A DNA stretch of 64,000 nucleotides from Clostridia bacterium (GTDB lineage: Bacteria; Bacillota; Clostridia; TANB77; CAG-508), in contig JAFWHH010000009.1 of NCBI GenBank assembly GCA_017512025.1, positions 62,001 through 126,000 on the forward strand, given 5' to 3'. The position numbers were made by a program, and so were the translations under genes. The stretch's first letter is position 1. Each line of letters opens with the position of its first letter. The notes below the pieces were generated by a model. The model made no database searches. It was given only the letters and a program-made list of their open reading frames with translations, and had not been told where the DNA came from. Positions 41,449-49,418 of this stretch are shown here, one piece after another.

Positions 41449-44358
41449 TTATTTTTTCCACCATATTACTGTTCCAAATAATACGGCATTTGCGAAGACT
41501 AAAAGTTCAATCATTACAAGTATGTTGTCTTCTGTTCTAATAGATTTATTTTTTGATTTTTCTTCAATTTTTTCACTTTCTGTATTATATGAAGTATTCT
41601 CTGATTCACCACTTGACGTATCTTCAGGTGTTTCCTCATTTATTTTTTCACTTAATTGTTCAAAGATTTGAACTTCTCCAGTTTTATCTATTACAACTTT
41701 TACATTCTTTGATTTTATATATCCTTCTGCTTCTTCAACTTCAACAATAGTATATTCTCCAGCAGGAATTTTTTCTATGTAGTATGGCTCTTCAGTCGTT
41801 GTCCAGCTTGCTATTTCATTTCCTTCTGAATCTAATAGTTTAAGTTTAGCATTTGAAATTCTCTTCCTACTTATTGCATCCAATTTTTCTATTTTAAGTT
41901 TAATGAAATCTTCTTCCATCTGAACTTCTTGTACTTCATTTGTATCTTCTATTTCAAATGGAACACTATCTGCAATAATATATCCTTCTGGTGCTTCAGT
42001 TTCTACTAATGTATACTTTCCAATTGGTAATTTTTCTATTAAATATGGCTCTTCAGTTGTTGTCCAGCTTGCTTTCTCTATACCATTTTCATCTAAAATT
42101 TTTAATTTAGCACCTACAACAGCTTCACCGTCATTTTTATCTATTTTTTCTACTTTAAGTTTAGTGCTTTCATTCTCAACTCTTACCTCTTGAACATCAG
42201 CAGTTTTAACTACATCAAACTCAAAATCTTCAATGCTAGCATATCCATCTGGGGACTCTTCTTCGATTATTTTATATCTTCCAGGATATAACTTTTCAAC
42301 TCTATGTGGTTCATCTGTAGTTGTCCATGAATCATATATTTGTGATTTATCATAACTAGTCAACTTTAATTTAACTCCTGGTAGTTTTTCTCCACTCTCT
42401 TTATCTACTTTTGTGATATCAACCTTAGTAAAGTCATTTTCCACATTAAACACATAATCTTCTACATTTTGTTTTACTTCAAAATTATATTTTGTATCCG
42501 GTGAAAACACAAGGTTTGTTGGACCCCCATTTTCTTTTATGTAATACTTTCCAGGTTTAGTATTATATTTTCCCAGTTTAATCGTAAAGGTAATTTTTCC
42601 GTCAGCATTGGTACTTCCACCGTCTATAGAATTATCCTTCGAATAGATTTTATATCCCATTTCATTGTATATATCTTCTGCTGCATACACTACAAATACC
42701 GCATACTGAACTGGGTCTGTAGTACCTTTATATACTTTATTAATTGTTATAGTAGTAACAGCTTCTTCATTTTCTACATCAAGATTATATTTTTTATAAT
42801 CATTTTCAATCGCATCAAATTCCCATTTTTCATCTGATATAGCATATTTAACAGGAGCTGATATTTCCTTAACATAGTATTTTCCTGCAGGAATTTTTCT
42901 TCTATCTAAAACCAATTCTCCTTCAGTGTTTGTTACTCCACCTGCTATTAGTTCATCCTTAGCAAATAGTTCATTGTCTTCAGAAGAATATAACCCAAAT
43001 CCAACACCTGCAATTACAGAATCATCATTTTTATCTGTCTTTTTAATACTAACTCTAATTGAAGTATCTTGAAGATTTCCTACAGTAATTACATTCTCGT
43101 TTCCGTCTATATCAACATTTTCAGTATTTGCATTAGTAACCGTCTGAGTACTAATCTGATCATAATAGATAGTAAATTCTTTCATTTTTACATCTGATAC
43201 AGCATTGCTACCTCTGTAGAACATAACGGTTGCTCTAGTCCTGCAAAGGCGCTGCATAGCTGGAATATAGGCTACTTCCTCTTTTCCGTCTTCTGTATGG
43301 CTCCAATGTCTAGTTTCTACCCATGTAGCAAGAGCATCATCATCAAATACAGTACCAACTGTCATATCCAATCCCCAATCAGCCCTATAAGTTGCTCTTG
43401 ATGTATCGGGCTTAAAGGAAATCTTATTTATTCTCTTGTTGTTTTCATTTTCATAATTTTTAATATAGTTTGTTATCTCTGGGTTTGGACCAGCAGAAGT
43501 ATTTACAATTTGATATGCTGGAACTGGCACACTTTCTATTAACTTACTTTCAACAGGCGTTGTTTTTTTCGCTATCTTTCCATTAGCTTTAACTTCAAAT
43601 GCAACGACCTGTGAAACCTTGCTATAGTTCTCAGGAGCGCTTATTTCATATAATAAATAATTTCCTTCAATAAGCTCTACCGTTTTTGGCTCATCAGTAC
43701 TTTCCCACTGATACAAAACTTTTCCATCCAAGTCTCTTATTTGTAATATTGCTCCTGCTAAATTTTCATTTGTTTTTGCATCTATTTTCTTTATAGTAAC
43801 TTTTGGCATATCAATAAGTGGAACTGAACTTACTACTCCACCAAATTCTTGATAACCCTCATATGATTTACACACCAAACTTCCAGATAAATGTCCATTA
43901 CATTTTCCGTCTTTCCCTGCATCACTTCCGGCAGCATTTGGTGCTAATATACTTCCAACCCAGTTTCCTTTTAATGTAAACGTTGTTGCACTTGGTAGAT
44001 TATAAAGAATATGATCTGCTCTATCCCAATACCTATCATTTCCATTAAGTAGTTTGGCAAATGTTTTTACATATCCTTCTTCGTCTTTGCAATAATCTTT
44101 TCCAACAACAACAAGAGCTTCATCCTCTTCACTTATTCCTTTTTCCAAAAGCTCAACCCTTGAAATAGGATATAAAACATTCTTTTCTTTAAGAACTCTA
44201 TCATCGGTTGTTCCATCAAATACGACATTTGACCCAGTAATATTAATTATAATATAAGAATCATATGGTACATCAAACGCTATAGTTTTCGCGCTATTCC
44301 ATGTGCCACTATCAACAGTAAATACATTCACGAAAGGATTTTTACCGTCTGAAAACCG
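41449..44358 (-). pseudogene. 3' part of a frame-broken choice-of-anchor A / SpaA-repeat surface adhesin
   Basis: A long open frame (960 residues from a GTG at 44331, but open from 44358) whose N-terminus continues the choice-of-anchor A domain begun in the upstream frame: PFVNVFTVDSGTW, then HILYNLPSATTFTLKGNWVG and SILAPNAAG. About six SpaA/Cna-B-like domains follow, for example VTIKKIDAKTNENLAGAILQ and LKVEKIDKNDGEAVVGAKLK, with Lys and the APEGY-type Glu that form isopeptide bonds. The C-terminus is a Ser/Glu linker, SIRTEDN and a membrane helix; no LPxTG is present. It lacks a start of its own and a signal peptide, so it depends on a +1 shift from the upstream frame, or is inactivated, or reflects a sequencing error. 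Confidence 0.8.
41660..42440 (-). repeat. Three tandem 261-base SpaA-domain repeats
   Basis: Three consecutive 87-residue units, each with KV/IEKID- or VDITKVDKE-like starts, WTTTEEP or WTTTDEP, then an EAPEGY-like turn. The TGG-CTC-TTCAGT-type DNA block occurs at 41786 and 42047, and its counterpart at 42308, exactly 261 bases apart. Recent internal duplication within the adhesin. Confidence 0.8.
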
Positions 44359-45031
44359 TTACATATCTATCTGAAAAAGATAATTGTCCATATGGATTTG
44401 CATTTGCTCTTGTAATATATCTACCTGGAGCATATTCACCTTTTGTATGGTAACCTACTAGCTCGTTACTTACCTGTCTTAAATATTGAAATTCGCTTGC
44501 AAAATCTATTGCATTTGCTTGTACAAATGTTTCTAGCTCTTCTTCCGAATAATCTTCCCAGTTCATGCTAGTAGCATCTTCTGATACAACAACTTTCTTC
44601 TTCATATTATAATTTTCACCTTCAATTGTTGCACCATATTGAGTTTCTATATTCTTTATTGGCCCATTTCCAACTACAATCTCTGCTTCACCATTATGTG
44701 TGCTTACCCTGTAATTATACAATCCTGATCCAACTTGATATTTATAATCGGTCGTTGCTTCCACTTTGCCACCAGCAGCAAGTTTACCGCCTGTTTCAGC
44801 ATCATGAATTATAAAATCTTCTTCAACAAAAACTGAGTACTTACCTGCTAATCCTAATAAATTATCTTGTCTTGCTTCGCTACTTGTCGTTCCAAGAAGA
44901 TCCTCTATTTCTTCTTCTGACGTTACATGTGCAATATTTGGATTTAATGCGTATGTACTATTTTGAAATAAAAAAGTTATTAAACTAACTAAAACAATAA
45001 AAAAAGCTACTTTTCCTTTCGTTATTTTCAT
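44342..45031 (-). CDS. 5' part of the choice-of-anchor A adhesin (signal peptide and first half of the domain)
   Basis: 229 residues. Signal peptide KGKVAFFIVLVSLITFLFQN, then LLGLAGKYSVFVEEDFIIHD and ETGGKLAAGGKVEATTDYKY, the classical opening of choice-of-anchor A domains. The frame ends at YVTVFRR and TAA at 44344-44342; the +1 frame continues with SDGKNPFVNVFTVD, which is what the domain should contain. The last codons are AGA CGG TAA; CGG is very rare in this AT-rich sequence. The two frames overlap by 17 bases, so a single shift would restore one protein of about 1,190 residues. Confidence 0.78.
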   Translation of the reverse strand: MKITKGKVAFFIVLVSLITFLFQNSTYALNPNIAHVTSEEEIEDLLGTTSSEARQDNLLGLAGKYSVFVEEDFIIHDAETGGKLAAGGKVEATTDYKYQVGSGLYNYRVSTHNGEAEIVVGNGPIKNIETQYGATIEGENYNMKKKVVVSEDATSMNWEDYSEEELETFVQANAIDFASEFQYLRQVSNELVGYHTKGEYAPGRYITRANANPYGQLSFSDRYVTVFRR

Positions 45032-45108
45032 CTTCTTTTGTTCCTTTCATTACATATTTCATATATATTTTCTCTTAAATAAATTTTAAAGTCAATATAA
45101 AAAAAAAA

Positions 45109-45705
45109 TTACTTTAATTCAATTCCTTCTTCTTGCATTTCCATCATTAAATCGTTCATTGTGTAATTTGCATATGTTTTAACTAGTTTCTCCGACATTT
45201 TTGCTTTTATTGCTACTTCCTTGTATATTTCCACATTAGAATAAACCGCCTTCATATCATCTTTTTGGTAACTATTTAACATATATTCAGCTACTTTCTT
45301 GTTACCACATTCCGTATAAACGTATATTTCTTTTATTTTGTTATCTTTAAATACATATTCATAGTAGCTACCACTTCCCTGTTTATATACTAATCTTCCA
45401 TTTTCTTTATCCGATTTTAAATCATCTAATACATACTTTTTGTCTTCTGAATCAATCAAATCTTGTATATCTGATGTACTTTTAGAATTATTATCTAAGT
45501 CATTACTTCCTATTGTACCTGCTTTTCCATCCCCATTTGCATTTTCAGTTTTATTGTCTTTAAACACAGTATAACCTATTGCAGTAAGAGCAATTACTAC
45601 CAATAAAGCTACAAAAAGTATATTTAATATTTTTTTCATCTTATCGTTTTTTATTTTTTTTCTCTTATTACTTCTTTTACCTCTTTTATTTGCTGTTTTT
45701 TTCAT
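45109..45705 (-). CDS. Membrane-anchored hypothetical protein
   Basis: 198 residues. A very basic N-terminus (MKKTANKRGKRSNKRKKIKN) precedes one helix (ILFVALLVVIALTAIGYTVF). Beyond it a Asn/Gly/Asp linker leads to a domain with VLDDLKSDKENGRLVYKQGS and YYEYVFKDNKIKEIYVYTEC. It is a type II membrane protein with an outer domain of about 120 residues, unrecognised. It lies between the glycosyltransferase (26 bases upstream) and the adhesin gene in the same direction, so it may belong to a cell-surface operon. Confidence 0.75.
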   Translation of the reverse strand: MKKTANKRGKRSNKRKKIKNDKMKKILNILFVALLVVIALTAIGYTVFKDNKTENANGDGKAGTIGSNDLDNNSKSTSDIQDLIDSEDKKYVLDDLKSDKENGRLVYKQGSGSYYEYVFKDNKIKEIYVYTECGNKKVAEYMLNSYQKDDMKAVYSNVEIYKEVAIKAKMSEKLVKTYANYTMNDLMMEMQEEGIELK

Positions 45706-45731
45706 TATTTATCTCCCTCACGTTTTAATAT

Positions 45732-47648
45732 TTATTCATCTTCTGAATATTTTAGGTTATTTTTATACATCTTTAAATTCTTTAAAAATAAATCGCAAAG
45801 AGCATTCTGATTATCAGAGCTATCTAGATAATATTTATATTCTAGTAAGTCGTAGTCTATTTTTATTAATTCAACATCAATCCACTTGTTGTTTACAAAA
45901 ACTCTATCATACTTAACATTCTTGAATCTACTAATATCATCTTCATTAATTTTAATCTCTATACCATTCTCACTTATTCTTTCTATTTTTGAATCTAAAC
46001 AGTCTCCATCATTTTCAACTAAAATGTTAATCTCTTCATTTATTTCAATACCACTTTCCATTTTACTACGTGGTGGTTGATATGCAATTTTTAAAGAGCA
46101 TATTAACCCAGGAACATTATATAAAGACCAAAATAGATTTATCATAAATGCCTGAATTGGTAATGAATTATTTACTAATTTAAAAATCGCAATACAAAAG
46201 CTAAATATAATAAGCAAACTAAGTACTATATGTGGTAAAGCAAGTCTCCAATTATAATACGCTTTTTCATTTTCACATCCTTTATTCGTAACATTAAATC
46301 TAAAATTAGAATGAGTATAATGTTTTAAAACGGAAAAAGCTAAATGTGGTGCCATAACCGTATTATATATATTTCCAATTGCGAAAAATCTCAAATAATG
46401 TTTACTTATTTTCTTTGGTAATATAATTTTAGACAACATAATTTGGCTAAAAAAACTTAAAAAGAATAATGGTATCAGTGGTCCTGCATATTTATCTACT
46501 ATTGGAATTCCTATAAATCCAAATACAGGCATCACAAGAAATATTGTTTTTGTTACACCAGACAACCAGTACAATACACCATCAAAATATATTGTTTTTT
46601 GTATTAAATTTAGCTTTTTATAAATTACTTTTTTGTAATTATGCATTACTTGTAAATTTCCTCTGCACCATCTATCTCTTTGTTTAATCAAATCTCTGTA
46701 AGTTGTTGCACTCATCCCACATGCAAGCTCTTCATTTACAAATATACTATCGTATCCTTCCGCTTGTAATAACAATCCAAGTGCCATGTCTTCAGTTATA
46801 GATGTAGTTGGATAGCCTCCAACATTAAGTACATATGCTCTATTAAATATTGCATTAGTTCCAACATGTAAAACTGCATCTTTAGAAGCTCTTGCCTGTT
46901 CAATGTATCTCATAAAAAAATCTTGTTCATTGTTAAATTCTTCGTTTATATTATATTGAAATACATCTGGATTGTAAAACGTTTGTGGTGTTTGAACAAA
47001 AGCTAAATTCTTATTACAAAAATACCCCATAGTCCTCTCTAAAATTTCTGGATATGGTATCATATCAGCATCCAATACTAAAAAGTACTCACCATCAATT
47101 CTATTAAGTGCATTATTTATATTTCCAGCTTTTGCAAAGTCATTATTAGATCTAGTAACATAATTAACTTCTAGACTTTCACACAATTTTTTCAATCTGT
47201 TATTTTTCCCATCATCCAAAACATATACTTTTATTTTTTCCTTTGGATACTTTATTCTTTTACTTGCTACTATAGTTTTTTCAAGTAATGCAATTTCCTC
47301 ATTATATGTACAAATAAGTACATCAACTGATGGATACTGTCCATTTAAACATTCTATTCCTTTCTTCTCAGCATTATATTTATCTTTAAATATTGCAATA
47401 TATGTACCAAAAGCAATATATCCCATGATTTCAGATATAAGTAGTAAAATTCCAAGAATAGAGCTTATAGCACCAAACCTAGTAGGAACACTAAATATTC
47501 TTATCGTTATATATATTAAGTATATAGTAAATGTTATCGCAATATAAACATTCTTAATAATTTGAATCTTTTTTTTGCTCTTTAAGACCGGCGTTATAAG
47601 ATACAGTTCCACTAATAATATTAAAAGAATTAATTCTATTATGTACAT
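45732..47648 (-). CDS. Cellulose-synthase-like family 2 glycosyltransferase with C-terminal PilZ-like domain
   Basis: 638 residues. Two N-terminal helices; then the GT2 domain: VDVLICTYNEEIALLEKTIV, KVYVLDDGKN, LVLDADMIPYP (DxD), SITEDMALGLLL (TED) and QRDRWCRGNLQV (QxxRW), as in BcsA-type processive synthases. At least four more membrane helices follow (ITFTIYLIYITIRIFSVP-like before, LPHIVLSLLIIFSFCIAIFK after). The C-terminal part resembles PilZ (RISENGIEIKINEDDIS, the (D/N)xSxxG analogue), but the RxxxR half of the c-di-GMP motif is not clear (PPRSKMESG). Likely makes an extracellular polysaccharide; the sugar and c-di-GMP control are open. Confidence 0.88.
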   Translation of the reverse strand: MYIIELILLILLVELYLITPVLKSKKKIQIIKNVYIAITFTIYLIYITIRIFSVPTRFGAISSILGILLLISEIMGYIAFGTYIAIFKDKYNAEKKGIECLNGQYPSVDVLICTYNEEIALLEKTIVASKRIKYPKEKIKVYVLDDGKNNRLKKLCESLEVNYVTRSNNDFAKAGNINNALNRIDGEYFLVLDADMIPYPEILERTMGYFCNKNLAFVQTPQTFYNPDVFQYNINEEFNNEQDFFMRYIEQARASKDAVLHVGTNAIFNRAYVLNVGGYPTTSITEDMALGLLLQAEGYDSIFVNEELACGMSATTYRDLIKQRDRWCRGNLQVMHNYKKVIYKKLNLIQKTIYFDGVLYWLSGVTKTIFLVMPVFGFIGIPIVDKYAGPLIPLFFLSFFSQIMLSKIILPKKISKHYLRFFAIGNIYNTVMAPHLAFSVLKHYTHSNFRFNVTNKGCENEKAYYNWRLALPHIVLSLLIIFSFCIAIFKLVNNSLPIQAFMINLFWSLYNVPGLICSLKIAYQPPRSKMESGIEINEEINILVENDGDCLDSKIERISENGIEIKINEDDISRFKNVKYDRVFVNNKWIDVELIKIDYDLLEYKYYLDSSDNQNALCDLFLKNLKMYKNNLKYSEDE

Positions 47649-47810
47649 ATATTTTCCCTTCCTTATTTTTTTTAATTCTATATCATATATAATTATTTTG
47701 CAAACAAAAATATTGTTAAATTATTGATTTTGATTAGCTCCATACAGGCATATTACTTCGCAGCACTATTACATTTTTTTAAGTCGCATGCACGTACTTT
47801 TCATTTTATA
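47649..47810 (-). other. Gene-free leader of the glycosyltransferase gene
   Basis: About 160 bases between cassette G and the glycosyltransferase start. It contains GTGCATGCGACTT and AGTGCTGCGAAGT elements that look structured, but I recognise no riboswitch family, and no convincing promoter stands out. Confidence 0.3.
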
Positions 47811-47847
47811 AAAAAAATAGTCGTGCTGCCAGATTAGCAACACGACC
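47811..47847 (-). terminator. Terminator of cassette G
   Basis: GTCGTGTTGC-TAATCT-GGCAGCACGAC followed by TATTTTTTTT on the minus strand. Confidence 0.85.
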
Positions 47848-47859
47848 TAATTCTCCTCT

Positions 47860-48018
47860 TTACTCATCCCTTTTGTTCGTTCGCTGATACCAGTCCTCAA
47901 AGGACTCTGCGCACTCGCCATCGTCAGCCATAGAAGCAGCTTTCAGCAACGTGTAGGTCATAAGTAATATCAGTGCCAAAACAATGCCAGCACAGACTTT
48001 GAGAATAGTCGCCAACAT
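47860..48018 (-). CDS. 52-residue single-helix membrane protein (cassette G)
   Basis: A small gene of 53 codons, ATG at 48018, TAA at 47862-47860. The N-terminal half is one membrane helix (LATILKVCAGIVLALILLMT), the C-terminal half is acidic and soluble (MADDGECAESFEDWYQRTNK). GGGAG lies nine bases before the ATG. Promoter and terminator fit tightly around it, and codons (GCG, GTC, CTG, GAC) are GC-rich, as in the other cassettes. No family recognised. The flanking signals make the gene likely despite its size. Confidence 0.7.
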   Translation of the reverse strand: MLATILKVCAGIVLALILLMTYTLLKAASMADDGECAESFEDWYQRTNKRDE

Positions 48019-48058
48019 ATTTTTTCACTCCCTTCATTGAGGATTTGTTGACACAAGC

Positions 48059-48087
48059 ATTATATATCATATATTACCAAATATCAA
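48059..48087 (-). promoter_or_regulatory. Sigma-A promoter of cassette G
   Basis: TTGATA at 48087-48082 and TATAAT at 48064-48059, spaced 17, just past the rnpB terminator. Confidence 0.75.
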
Positions 48088-48120
48088 TGTTTTTAAGCAT
48101 TTTTCCGAATTGTTACACAA

Positions 48121-48157
48121 AAATAGACTCATATGATAAACATAGAGTCCATTTTAA
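48121..48157 (-). terminator. Terminator of rnpB
   Basis: GGACTCTAT and ATATGAGTCT pair with one mismatch, followed by ATTTTTGTG. Confidence 0.75.
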
Positions 48158-48165
48158 TTATTATT

Positions 48166-48511
48166 ATAAGCAAATCTGTAAGCCGGGTTCTGTCGTGAAT
48201 AGTCATTTATCTAGTACATATATTACTATATGTCTCAAGCCACCAGATTAGGAAGATGACGAGCAGTCTTGACCTTCCAGTCCCGGTGTTGCTCCAGATG
48301 GGGTTTACACAGGCCCAGTATGTCACCATACCAGCGGTGAGCTCTTACCTCGCCTTTTCATCCTTACCTACAAGTAGGCGGTTATTTTCTGTTGCACTTT
48401 CCTTAAGGTTTCCCTCACAGGACGTTATCCTGCATCATTGCTCTATGGAGCCCGGACTTTCCTCGTACGCTGCCTTTCGACCATGCTATACGCGACTATT
48501 TAATTTGCTAT
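48166..48511 (-). ncRNA. rnpB: RNase P RNA
   Basis: Minus-strand sequence carries the universal core GAGGAAAGTCCGGGCTCC near the 5' end, then GTGAGGGAAACC, the AAAGTGCAACAG element, the P10-P12 region GGTAAGAGCTCACCGC, GTGTAAACCCCATCTGGAGC, and the 3' strand of P4 GACAGAACCCGGCTTAC. The ends GCAAAT and ATTTGC close P1. Layout resembles the type A (ancestral) form, common in Clostridia, rather than the Bacillus type B. Ends are approximate. Confidence 0.95.
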
Positions 48512-48518
48512 AATAGAT

Positions 48519-48547
48519 ATTATAATATTTTTTACGATTATTGTCAA
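48519..48547 (-). promoter_or_regulatory. Promoter of rnpB
   Basis: TTGACA at 48547-48542 and TATAAT at 48524-48519, spaced 17, eight bases before the RNA's P1 strand. Confidence 0.8.
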
Positions 48548-48559
48548 TTAAATAAAGAA

Positions 48560-48612
48560 GGACTGCAGAACATATATCTCCTTTTCAGAAGATATTTGCA
48601 CTACAGTCTACA
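48560..48612 (-). terminator. Long hairpin downstream of cassette H
   Basis: GACTGTAG pairs with CTGCAGTC, and inside it AAATATCTTCT with GGAGATATAT, forming one long stem with bulges; CCTTCTTTATTT follows. The 70 bases between the gene's stop (48684) and this hairpin hold nothing I recognise. Confidence 0.55.
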
Positions 48613-48683
48613 CATTTTGATTAATCATATAAGACTTGCCCATATTCTCATATGACTCACCATATTTTTTTTCTCTCTATATC

Positions 48684-49139
48684 TCACTCTTCTCCAGATT
48701 TCTTCCGTCCTTTGAATGGCCTCAAGCTGAATAAGAATGAGAAAATTTTTGTCAGATAATACGACAAGGATGCTGCCACAATGAGAGAAACAGCCAGTGG
48801 AGCAAGCAGATGCAAAATTGATCCGATTTGGTTTTGTGCTACAAGGAATTCGCCATCTCTAACGAATATGAATGCAACAACGAGTGAAATCAAACCATCT
48901 GTTAGTGCTTCTTGTGCGGATGATTTAGCAAGTGCCTCAGCAATACAACAAGCGAACCAACAGATTGCAGCCACAAATGCTCTAGTAAGTGCAAGCGATG
49001 CGCCAAAGATAACATCCTCAGAATTATATCCGTGGTACAACAGCACTGCTGCTGCAAACTCTCCAGCAGCAAACGCGCAAATAAGCGATTTCAGAAGATC
49101 ACCCAGAGAGCTTTCTTCCTTCCCACTTCTATTTGCCAT
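48684..49139 (-). CDS. Multi-pass membrane protein (cassette H)
   Basis: 151 residues with about four membrane helices: SLICAFAAGEFAAAVLLYHG, GASLALTRAFVAAICWFACC, LISLVVAFIFVRDG and HLLAPLAVSLIVAASLSYYL. The C-terminus is basic (FSLRPFKGRKKSGEE). Ala-rich and GC-rich, quite unlike the Ile/Lys/Asn-rich proteins around it. The ATG at 49139 behind AAAGGAG is preferred; the longer frame to 49175 includes the ribosome binding site. The 5' leader has the hairpin TCTCTG-AATGCCCA-CAGAGA. Family and function unknown. Confidence 0.72.
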   Translation of the reverse strand: MANRSGKEESSLGDLLKSLICAFAAGEFAAAVLLYHGYNSEDVIFGASLALTRAFVAAICWFACCIAEALAKSSAQEALTDGLISLVVAFIFVRDGEFLVAQNQIGSILHLLAPLAVSLIVAASLSYYLTKIFSFLFSLRPFKGRKKSGEE

Positions 49140-49192
49140 ATGTTGCCATCTCCTTTCAGGAATCTCTGTGGGCATTCAGAGAGGATGAAAGT

Positions 49193-49221
49193 ATTATATC
49201 ATTTAATAATTATTATGTCAA
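49193..49221 (-). promoter_or_regulatory. Sigma-A promoter of cassette H
   Basis: TTGACA at 49221-49216 and TATAAT at 49198-49193, spaced 17. Confidence 0.85.
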
Positions 49222-49331
49222 TCCAAACAAGAAGCTTGCCCCCTGCTATGATGGTGACATCACGCACATTGGATGCTGCATTGAAGATAGTATCGGTGAA
49301 GAATGAGCTGATGTTATTGAATGTTAATTGA
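49215..49331 (+). pseudogene. Truncated remnant of a GC-rich cassette gene
   Basis: A plus-strand frame reads SIQTRSLPPAMMVTSRTLDA then ALKIVSVKNELMLLNVN and ends in TGA, 10 bases before a strong GC-rich terminator. There is no promoter or ribosome binding site for it; instead the cassette H promoter (minus strand) occupies its 5' edge. This looks like the 3' end of a plus-strand cassette whose front was replaced. The frame could be chance, but GC content and terminator argue for a remnant. Confidence 0.4.
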
Positions 49332-49338
49332 ACGGTTT

Positions 49339-49382
49339 AGCCGGCGTTCCCTCCTGGGGGCGCCGGCTATCGTTTACTTTTT
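49339..49382 (+). terminator. GC-rich terminator at the end of the cassette remnant
   Basis: AGCCGGCG at 49339-49346 and CGCCGGCT at 49361-49368, eight perfect pairs, with additional GGGGG/CCCTCC inside, then ATCGTTTACTTTTT. Confidence 0.8.
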
Positions 49383-49418
49383 ATAATTAATTATTTACTT
49401 TATTTTATCATTAAAATC

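Noticed and set aside
47660..47810. c-di-GMP (GEMM) riboswitch before the PilZ-like glycosyltransferase
   Set aside because: GTGCATGCGACTT and GTGCTGCGAAGT look suggestive, but the conserved core of GEMM-I or GEMM-II could not be found.
49032..49331. Plus-strand 99-residue ORF opposite cassette H
   Set aside because: Most of it is antisense to the membrane protein gene and lacks a ribosome binding site; only its last 38 codons, outside that gene, are kept as a possible remnant.
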